In this document: positions 37,759-64,000 of the stretch, in pieces | How the letters are laid out: each line of letters starts with the position of its first letter | Numbering within the stretch: position 1 is the stretch's first letter | Assembly: GCF_000306675.2 (NCBI RefSeq) | Contig: NZ_CP024871.1 | Location: 245,001 to 309,000 of the forward strand | DNA from: Leptospira mayottensis 200901116 | GTDB taxonomy: Bacteria > Spirochaetota > Leptospiria > Leptospirales > Leptospiraceae | Length of the DNA stretch: 64,000 bases | Direction: 5' to 3' | Notes under the pieces: model-generated | What the model saw: only the letters and a program-made list of their open reading frames with translations | Told to the model about the DNA's origin: nothing | Databases searched by the model: none | Made by a program: the position numbers and the translations under genes

Positions 37759-38369
37759 TTTTTTAGAATATTCCAAATTGATACATTTTTGTTCGCTTCT
37801 TTTCGGACATATTTTTCTTCCCATTCTTTCAGGCTGATCCCCTCTTTTGCAGCCTGTTTTTTACGAAACCCGTTGAGAAGAACTTTCGTAAGCGGATAAC
37901 CGACGATCGCAGACGGAACTCCAATTAAAAAACTGCCCAAAAACGTAGGCGGTCCCATGTCGTTTATCAAAAATGTACTCCAATATTTTAAACCTTCGTA
38001 GAATCCCAAGGAGTTGGAATGATTGATGACTTCCGAAATTCTTGCAAAATTCATAGCGGATATATTCCAACCTAACACGTTGTACGCGGCAACTCCTGTG
38101 ATGTAAAAGATGTAATAAAAAAAAGGAAAAGTAACCGGGTTTGTGATCCAGATCATGGCGATAGAAATCGGCATATAAAAACGGATTCGGATCAATCCTA
38201 AAAGCACCCAGGTAATTAACCCAAGATACATCTGAATTCCGACCAAAGGTGTAAGTGACCAAAAAAGTCCGATGGACGTACCTAAACATACTTCTTGAAC
38301 GGGAGCGTGCGATTTTTGAAACGGAACTATGACTTGTTGATGAAAGAATCTATATACTGCTTTTATCAT
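37755..38369 (-). CDS. DUF2062 membrane protein
   Basis: A 204-residue protein with three or four hydrophobic helices and the DUF2062 core '[26 protein letters not shown]' and '[18 protein letters not shown]'. The basic C-terminus ([28 protein letters not shown]) is cytosolic. Function unknown; in other bacteria DUF2062 genes sit near glycosyltransferases or two-component genes. It starts just downstream of the TPR lipoprotein on the same strand (8-base gap), a probable operon. Confidence 0.8.
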
Positions 38370-38377
38370 ATTTGAAA

Positions 38378-39169
38378 TCAGAGATTGGATTTAATTCTTT
38401 CCCCCATATAAGTTTGCAATGCATCCAAGTATTCCTTATGAAGAGGGAAAATCTCGATTGCTTTTTTGATTTCCGCTTCCGCTTTTACAGGATCTTTTTT
38501 CTTTTCAAAATAGAACTTGGACAATAGGAAATGAGATTCGGATTGAAACGCCTTGGCGCGAAACGATTTGGAAACCCCTTTTTCCAAATAGGAAATTGCT
38601 TCTTCCCAGTTTCCTTCCATGATCAGGCACAAACTAAAACCGTAGTATGCATCTCCTTTATCGGAAAGGGAAATCGCGTTTTGAAATTCGCTTAAACTTT
38701 CTTTTCTCAAATTTTGTCTGAGGTAAAGGCTTCCGATATTCTCATGAATAAGCGCTTCAAAGTCCGGTCCTTTTTTCTTTGCGAGTATGAGGGCCTCTTG
38801 GTAGGTGGTCGCTGCTTCTTTGTATTCTTTGTTGGATTCGTATATAAGACCAAGCCCTCTTTTGCAATCCAAGGATTTAGAATCGAGGGCAAGACATTTT
38901 TTGAAATCGTTCATCGCCGCGATTTGATTCTTTTGAAGGTAACGAATCCAACCGCGAATGTAAAGTAATTCGGCGGTATTTCCTTTGAGCTTCAGATTTT
39001 CTTCCGCTTTTTGAAGTGCTTCCACGAGATTTTCTTTTTCGGTAAGATCCCGAATTTCCAAGATGGGGATTGATTCTTTTTTATTGCAATTTACGATCGA
39101 AAAAAATAATTCAATCGCGACAAAGAAGGTATTCAAAAGAATTTTTAAGCGGATATTGAATCTGTTCAT
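38378..39169 (-). CDS. TPR-repeat lipoprotein
   Basis: A 263-residue protein: signal peptide with lipobox-like 'FFSIVNC' then 'NKKES', and about five tetratricopeptide repeats, e.g. '[36 protein letters not shown]', '[26 protein letters not shown]', '[26 protein letters not shown]'. TPRs form protein-binding superhelices, here probably in the periplasm on the membrane surface. First gene of a likely operon with the DUF2062 gene. Confidence 0.78.
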   Translation of the reverse strand: MNRFNIRLKILLNTFFVAIELFFSIVNCNKKESIPILEIRDLTEKENLVEALQKAEENLKLKGNTAELLYIRGWIRYLQKNQIAAMNDFKKCLALDSKSLDCKRGLGLIYESNKEYKEAATTYQEALILAKKKGPDFEALIHENIGSLYLRQNLRKESLSEFQNAISLSDKGDAYYGFSLCLIMEGNWEEAISYLEKGVSKSFRAKAFQSESHFLLSKFYFEKKKDPVKAEAEIKKAIEIFPLHKEYLDALQTYMGERIKSNL

Positions 39170-39220
39170 GTTTTATTTCAAATCCTATCTCTTTAATTAT
39201 ACAGCCGTTTAAAATTTTGA

Positions 39221-39388
39221 GAAGTTATCTTCCCCACTCAGAAAGAATCCAAGATCGTTTTAATAAACGCAATCGGAAAAAAGGATCCATATGGGTTCTT
39301 CGGAAATTCAATGACCGATTCGGCAGGTCTTTTTCCTGTTTCGGTCGGCTTTAGGAAATTCAATTGGACATATCTTTTGGGATTTTAG
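39221..39388 (+). other. Coding-like fragment without a start codon
   Basis: In the 760-base gap 39170-39931 a 55-codon frame reads 'FPTQKESKIVLINAIGKKD' and 'PYGFFGNSMTDSAGLFPVS', with natural protein composition, and ends with TAG. It has no ATG, GTG or TTG upstream within the open frame. It could be the 3' end of a decayed gene. No family recognised. Confidence 0.35.
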
Positions 39389-39453
39389 AACGATTGTAGA
39401 TCAATGAGAATCAAGATTCGTTATACTTTTACAATGCGAAATTAAAGCTGGGT

Positions 39454-39624
39454 TTGCGAAACTCCGCACCTACAGACCGAAGTTTTCCTTTTGTACAAAA
39501 GAAAAGTTCTTGGGAAGAGAAACTAAAACGCGGGTGGGCCTTCCTAAGTCAGGTTTTGATTGTCATGGCATTTGTAATAGCTGCTTCGTATTTTATCAGA
39601 AGTTTGAAACTGAAGTACTTATAA
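39454..39624 (+). CDS. Small single-helix membrane protein (tentative)
   Basis: A 56-residue frame from TTG 39454 to TAA. The first half is polar (APTDRSFPFVQKKSSWEEKLKR) and the second half is one hydrophobic segment (WAFLSQVLIVMAFVIAASYF) with a basic tail (IRSLKLKYL), so a single-pass inner-membrane protein. The ribosome site is weak (AAAGCTGGG). It may alternatively be the C-terminal anchor of a broken gene together with the fragment at 39221. After it, 39625-39931 is AT-rich without features. Confidence 0.35.
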   Translation: MRNSAPTDRSFPFVQKKSSWEEKLKRGWAFLSQVLIVMAFVIAASYFIRSLKLKYL

Positions 39625-39851
39625 ATCTCGCATCGAATCATACCGATATGTGATAACTCTTTGGAGTCTCTTCCAAGAACTGATCCTCGACGGTGTAAAA
39701 GCTGACTCACTCTTTTCAAGGAAGGGCAAATTTTTTTAGACTTTGTTTAATAGGAATGATTCCAATATTTTGACAATATATCATTTATTTTAACATAATA
39801 TTATTTAAAAAAACAAAAAAGACTTAAGTTATCTATATTTTTTTTAACTTT

Positions 39852-39885
<34 letters not shown>

Positions 39886-39931
39886 TCTGATTTGAATTTC
39901 AATTTTAATTCAGAGCGGATTTAAATTCGAA

Positions 39932-42909
<2,978 letters not shown>

Positions 42910-42987
42910 TGAATTTTATTTTTAAAAAAGGCTTTTGACCGAATTCAATTTTACCAAAGGGGAGGCCCTGGTCGATGATTTTTTTAG

Positions 42988-43890
<903 letters not shown>

Positions 43891-43917
43891 AGCGAAACGT
43901 GTTATAAACGCAAACGA

Positions 43918-43948
<31 letters not shown>

Positions 43949-44016
43949 AAAAAATTCATTCCAATAGGAAGATTCTTTTCTGTTGTCTCACAAAGCGAAA
44001 CGATTTTCCTGGACTC

Positions 44017-46443
<2,427 letters not shown>

Positions 46444-46458
46444 TCGAATGGAAAAAAG

Positions 46459-46857
<399 letters not shown>

Positions 46858-46959
46858 TATTCTAAGTTTTGAAATTGCAATCCGTTTGAGAGAATGGTAT
46901 TGATTTTTTCAGATTGCGGCGGGAGGATGTGAAAGGTGCTCAATGTTGTCGTCTCTGAG

Positions 46960-47006
<47 letters not shown>

Positions 47007-47168
47007 ATCTTATCGATTTCTATGGAATCGGCGAGGAGAAATCGTTTAGGACGAACTCGAACAAGCCCGGGAGCCGCCCGAAACGATTTGTGATTTAGAA
47101 TCTCTTTCGAGCGCAGTTGATCGACAATATAATTACGCTTCTTCGAGTTTTCAATTTTTATGATCGAC

Positions 47169-47969
<801 letters not shown>

Positions 47970-48105
47970 ACGACTCCTCTCGATTTCCCAGGATTTTTGA
48001 ATCCGTTGGTTTTCTTGATTTCCAAAATTGATGTTTGATATTTTTAGATCAAATTTAATTCCTTCTACAAAAAGAAATAAATGGTTTTGTCCTTAAACTA
48101 TCGAT

Positions 48106-49224
<1,119 letters not shown>

Positions 49225-49424
49225 CAGTGCTTTCAGTTTCCTCCGTTGTTCGGATAACTCGATTTGCTTGCTGATGTCTTGAAAAATATGAAGATTCCGG
49301 CGGTCTTTTTATTTTTTAGTCGGATTCAAGTGAACTCGTGTATTCTTATTTTAAAATCGTAACGGTATATTTGTTTTGTCGATTCTATTCCTATGTCTAA
49401 AAGTTGTTGGAACCGATTGTTGAT
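49225..49424 (-). pseudogene. Decayed upstream part of the histidine kinase
   Basis: In frame with the kinase, '..RRNLHIFQDISKQIELSEQRRKLKAL' precedes the open frame up to an in-frame TAA. In the next frame the upstream DNA reads 'RFQQLLDIGIESTKQIYRYD' and 'FKIRIHEFT', then TGA where TGG is expected, then 'IRLKNKKTAGIFIFF', the end of a PAS domain. Adding one T to a T-run near 49277 joins the two frames. At least one nonsense and one frameshift mutation therefore lie here. Farther upstream (49425-49992) only scattered coding-like stretches without a clear family remain. Confidence 0.6.
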
Positions 49425-49992
49425 CTAAAGTCGGATTAATTTTCAATCCCTGAACTCTCTTATCGTATCTGAAAAAAGTGATGAACTACTTAAGTCCCTC
49501 TATAGTCTGTCTTTTTACGAAAATTTCCCCGTGATTTTGATCCATAAGATGTATCTCAAAAAACTCACAGATCAATACGGAAAAGTTATTTGGTAGAGAA
49601 CATTTCTTCTATGATAACTGAAATTTTGGGATTCAAATTTTAATTTTTTCTTAGAGATATTTTTTCATTGGACGAAGAAGAGTGAAAGATCTTCAGGAAT
49701 TTGATTCTTAAATGTTCCGTAAGGAAGTAACATATCTTTCCGAAGCTTGTCATACTTGATTCCGAATTACGGCTTATTTCAAAATTGAATTTTTTTTATT
49801 CCATTTTTTAAATGAACTGTACTCAATTTGTCGAATGACTCGTATAGTAGCTCTTTTCACAGAGTTCAAAAGTGGTTTGACAATGTTGTTCATTTAGAAG
49901 AATACCCATTACGGATTTTGTTTTTTCAACATCAACTTTGGTTTTTCCCTCCGTTTTTGGAGCGATCTTAATACAATTCTTACTGATAACTA

Positions 49993-50868
49993 GAGGTTAT
50001 CTCAAAAACTCCTAATAACGATCATGATACATGCGAGTATCAGAATTCCATAAAAGTTTTGATCGTTTCGTTCGTATCGAGTTGCAAATCTTCTGAAGTT
50101 CTGTAGCCAAGAAAAAGTTCGTTCAATTTTCCATCTTCCACGATATTTCCGCAACTTACGTCCATCCTGTGTCTTTTTCTTTTTTCGATTTGATTTGTGT
50201 GGAGCGATCAAATTTACTTTATATTTCTTTTTAAGATATTCATCTAAAGGATCAGAATCGTAAGCACGATCTCCGACTAAATCTTTGATTTTGCCTTTGA
50301 CTTTTTTGCGGATGATTGCACCTTCCGCGAGCTTACTTTCATGCGGCGAAGCACTTTCAATCCCGGCGGAGATAGGAATACCATTTTTGTCGACGATAAC
50401 CATGACTTTTGTACCCTTTCCCCGTTTAGTTTTGCCAATACGTAGGCCCCTTTTTTTCCAGGAACAAAAGTCCCGTCAATGAAACACGTACTTAAATCCA
50501 TCTTGCCTCTTATTTCTAAGTCATGAAGAAGCGCTTCTAAAATTTTATCCAGGGTTCCATTTTTGCGCCATTCTTGAAATCTTCGATGGCATGTTTGATA
50601 TGCGGGATATCTATCAGGTAGGTCTATCCACGGAGCACCAGTGCGAAGAATCCATAATATACCGTCCAAAATTGATCTTGAATTTACACGCGGACGACCT
50701 TTACCGTCATCTCTTGCTTCGGGTTCTACAAGTAAATCGCAAAGCAAATCCCATTGTTCGTTCGTTAAGTCACCTAATCGGCTCATAACGATCAATTATA
50801 TTATTTATAGTTTAAGTACAAGAAATTTTAAGTCTGACTACACGGATGACGGTTTTTGAGATAACCTC
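49993..50868 (-). mobile_element. IS5-family insertion sequence
   Basis: An 876-bp element with 17-bp perfect terminal inverted repeats (GAGGTTATCTCAAAAAC) flanked by TA on both sides, a 2-bp target duplication as in the IS427-type group. It carries a transposase split over two frames joined by an A7 slippery run. Complete and possibly active. It has landed next to the decayed kinase region. Confidence 0.88.
50002..50786 (-). CDS. IS5-family transposase made by programmed -1 frameshift
   Basis: The first frame starts at ATG 50786 ('[19 protein letters not shown]', '[28 protein letters not shown]', '[12 protein letters not shown]') and ends alone at 50277. The second frame carries '[18 protein letters not shown]', '[12 protein letters not shown]', '[27 protein letters not shown]' and ends at 50002. 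They overlap at A AAA AAA (plus strand T7 at 50451-50457); a -1 slip there gives a continuous DDE transposase of about 260 residues. All three DDE acidic motifs are present. Confidence 0.85.
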
Positions 50869-51104
50869 TAAATGACAAGGCACCTGTCTAAGCGGTAGTT
50901 TGCCCTAAATTTTTCGATGTTCGTTTTATGTAGAAATTGGTAGCAACAAATTAAAACCGTAAAGAATATTATTTTATCGTATATCGATCAAAATTTTCGG
51001 AAGGAAATTTAATTCTGATATCGTTTCAATTAGCTTTGTTCGTAAACGGTTGAAATCGACGGAAAATCCGCTTGAAGCGAATTTTCCATTCAAAAATTTT
51101 AATA

Positions 51105-54425
<3,321 letters not shown>

Positions 54426-54454
54426 GGACTACCTCAATATAACTTACCAATTGG

Positions 54455-54492
<38 letters not shown>

Positions 54493-54772
54493 TGTGGGGA
54501 AATTTTAAGCATCTCTTGAAAATAATTTATCATATTTTTGAAACGGTACTTCTTCGGAAAAAGAAGGATATTTTAAAATGTTTTGTTGAATCTACGAATT
54601 CAATAAGTCGGCAAGTTTAGTTTGGAGATGAGTTTATTCGAAGACAACTTGAAAAGAATTCGATTTTTTTGAAACCGGTATTTGTGGTGGAAGATTCTTA
54701 ATATAAAAAACTAAATTTTACTCTTTAGAGTTAATCTTATTGTTCTTCTATGATCACGATTCGGGTAATGGT

Positions 54773-55885
<1,113 letters not shown>

Positions 55886-56019
55886 GGGCTCTTATAATTT
55901 TATTATGTCGCATTTTATATTTGAATTCGATCTCGTAAAGACCTTTTTCTATGCCTTGTAAAGTTCAGATTTTGGGAGAATCAAAAAAGTACAAGAAAAA
56001 TCTGAACTTGATCGGAGTT

Positions 56020-56147
56020 TTGTGGGAACCTTTTCGAAGGGCTCCCACAGATTACTTCTCCTGGAATGCTAATTGGTTTTCGAGCAGTCTTTTTCGTTGT
56101 TCAATTTTTATAATAGTTCCTACATCCTAAGATGTTGGAACAGATTC
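56020..56147 (-). repeat. Decayed MITE-like repeat (second subtype)
   Basis: Read on the minus strand from 56147 (next to TAA): GAATCTGTTCC, GATGTAGGAACTA, AATCTGTGGGA, in the order of the element at 29801. Right end not identifiable. Nearby, GTTCAGATTTT (55963-55973) and AAAATCTGAAC (55997-56007) form an 11-bp inverted repeat with 23-nt loop, a weak candidate terminator for the epimerase gene. The rest of the 55877-56300 gap is otherwise empty. Confidence 0.45.
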
Positions 56148-56300
56148 TAAATATAGAAACAATGATTGTTGTTAGAATCTATTTCCAAATTGGCTTATCA
56201 TACTGTGTAAGGACGTTTCCAAGAAAAGAAAAGGTTTTGGAACGGATCTTTGATTTTCGAATTTCCAATTCTACTACCAAAAATGGAAAAATTCCGAGAT

Positions 56301-57266
<966 letters not shown>

Positions 57267-57287
57267 TCTTCACTCCCTACAAATAGA

Positions 57288-57299
57288 TAGATCGATCTA
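57288..57299. promoter_or_regulatory. Palindromic operator candidate
   Basis: TAGATCGATCTA is a perfect 12-bp palindrome 21 bases upstream of the epimerase ATG and just after the TetR stop codon. Its form suits TetR-family operators. The adjacent TetR protein is the natural candidate to bind it. Confidence 0.5.
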
Positions 57300-57329
57300 C
57301 TAATTTTATTGAAAGATAAAAGCGGTCAA

Positions 57330-57917
57330 TTATATTCCCTTAGCAGGAATTAGAGTGCTCAAAATACTTTCCAGTTGCTTTCTAACGATTTCCAAGGGTT
57401 CTATGCTACGGTGAGCACGGCATAACACCAAAGCCCCTTCTACGACTGCCAAAAGAAGAATCGAGACGGATTTCACTTGATCTTCTTTCATTTCCGATCT
57501 TTGCAGGAAAGAGCTCAATAAATTTTGCCATTTGAGATATATGCTCGAACAAACCTTTTGGATTCGATCGTTTTCAGCTGCGATTTCCAAAACTACGGTT
57601 GCAATGGGACAACCTTTTTGAAAGCCGGAGTCAATTAACTCTTGCGAAAGGTGACTTGTAAATTCTTGCAAAGCTCTATAAAGATCGGGATGATTTTCAA
57701 TGGTAGTTTCGATTTGTTTTTCGAGACTTTCTCCTGCGCTCTGAATTGCGGCTGCAGTTAATTCTTCCTTTCCATCGGGAAAATGATGATAAAGAGAACC
57801 GCTCGGAGTTCCACTTAATTTAAGAATGTCTTTCAACCCGGTTCCGTGATAGCCTTTCTCTTGCAAAAGTTGCGCTGTAGTCTGTATCAATCGTTCTCTG
57901 GAGCTGAGTTGTTCCAT
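57330..57917 (-). CDS. TetR/AcrR-family transcriptional regulator
   Basis: A 195-residue regulator. N-terminal HTH: 'LIQTTAQLLQEKGYHGTGLKDILKLSGTPSGSLYHHFPDGKEEL' (about 10-53), the LmrA/YxaF-like subgroup with 'SGSLYHHFPDGKEEL' and the ligand-pocket region 'GFQKGCPIATVVLEIAAEN'. It probably represses the downstream epimerase gene and responds to a small hydrophobic ligand. The RND pump gene at 58.1 kb runs divergently upstream, so the regulator may control it too. Confidence 0.88.
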   Translation of the reverse strand: MEQLSSRERLIQTTAQLLQEKGYHGTGLKDILKLSGTPSGSLYHHFPDGKEELTAAAIQSAGESLEKQIETTIENHPDLYRALQEFTSHLSQELIDSGFQKGCPIATVVLEIAAENDRIQKVCSSIYLKWQNLLSSFLQRSEMKEDQVKSVSILLLAVVEGALVLCRAHRSIEPLEIVRKQLESILSTLIPAKGI

Positions 57918-58085
57918 ATCTTCCAGGATGAGATCGTGTCGTTTTTTCTGTCAAGGGGAGTTGAGAATTAATTATAATAGATTCGTAGGATAAAAAATAG
58001 GATCCGAGATCAAAAAATCAGGTCGAATTGATATTCAAAGTTCGCTTTAGAACTTTTGTTTTTGTTAAATTCTGAAGAGGTTTTC

Positions 58086-61238
<3,153 letters not shown>

Positions 61239-61550
61239 TGAGTTTCTGCAACTATCTGCAACACGGATCGTAGGGAAACTGGATATTAAATTTTCTAACG
61301 CCCAGAGTTGAATAGATGTTTTTCATAGACCAATATCTGTAAAATAATATTGCAAAAGACAACGAAATACAAACTAAAAATAGGGTTTTTCGTAATTTAG
61401 ATTTTAAACGAATCATAGAAACAAATAATGAATCGAAAAAATATTATAAAAATAGGATTTATAAATTCGTCTTTGACGCAAGTCGAGAGATCGGCTCTAT
61501 TGCATCGGAATGTATGGTCGAGATTCAGTTTTAAAAATACATTCAAAAAA

Positions 61551-62981
<1,431 letters not shown>

Positions 62982-62995
62982 TTTTCTTTGTGTGC

Positions 62996-63025
62996 TTGAC
63001 ATATCTCCGAGATGGTTTTAACTAT
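62996..63025 (+). promoter_or_regulatory. Promoter of the acyl-CoA dehydrogenase gene
   Basis: TTGACA (62996-63001) with TAACTAT at 63019-63025 after a 17-base spacer, about 30 bases upstream of the ATG at 63054. Confidence 0.6.
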
Positions 63026-63038
63026 TGGGCATAGTTGA

Positions 63039-64000
<962 letters not shown>

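Overview
The window reads as chromosomal DNA of a pathogenic-clade Leptospira (spirochaete). The basis is the AT-rich coding style, the Leptospira-type spirochaetal lipoboxes, an IS1533-like IS110-family element, the abundance of 7TMR-DISM/SpoIIE signalling proteins, and many short decayed repeats between genes. The species cannot be fixed from the sequence alone.

Layout. 1-7.7 kb: start of an AEC permease, tRNA-Thr(CGT), a DUF2889-like protein, a short-chain dehydrogenase, a formylglycine-enzyme-fold protein, a DEAD-box RNA helicase and an alginate-export-type outer-membrane barrel with a good promoter. 7.7-17.6 kb is an accessory zone: a DUF3052/YdeI fusion, a complete IS110 element with a structured 3' non-coding end, MITE-like repeats, a GlpT-type antiporter, pyrophosphatase, a frameshifted 7TM protein, an XRE regulator, a truncated TolC gene, an LpxL-type acyltransferase and a deleted IS110 copy. 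17.7-32.9 kb is mostly housekeeping: queE with an adjoining RapA-like SNF2 protein, pheT, gamma carbonic anhydrase, secreted and lipoproteins, a COX4-like subunit with a terminator, an ATP-grasp-like protein, a UMF1-type transporter, and a BFD ferredoxin / RibD-type reductase / transglycosylase cluster.

33-49.4 kb holds two related 7TMR-DISM/SpoIIE phosphatases, a ketopantoate reductase, a DUF2062 protein, a TPR lipoprotein, a two-gene MaoC-type dehydratase operon, a lysophospholipase, a lipid-anchored alkaline-phosphatase-superfamily enzyme, a DUF3052 protein, a hexanucleotide tandem repeat, a crotonase and a histidine kinase whose 5' part has decayed. 50-50.9 kb is an intact-looking IS5-family element with a programmed-frameshift signal. 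51-63 kb holds two RND pumps, a sugar-aminotransferase-fold protein lacking the PLP lysine, an epimerase/TetR pair and a TolC-type lipoprotein. An acyl-CoA dehydrogenase runs off the right edge.

Main points for a second look: a candidate bridge-RNA-like structure at the 3' end of the IS110 element; a MITE family (at least four good copies plus decayed ones, TAA target duplication) whose ends resemble those of the resident IS5 element and one copy of which supplies part of a stop codon; the DegT-fold protein without its lysine; the expanded cysteine motif in QueE; and repeated single-T losses in poly-T tracts of decaying signalling genes.
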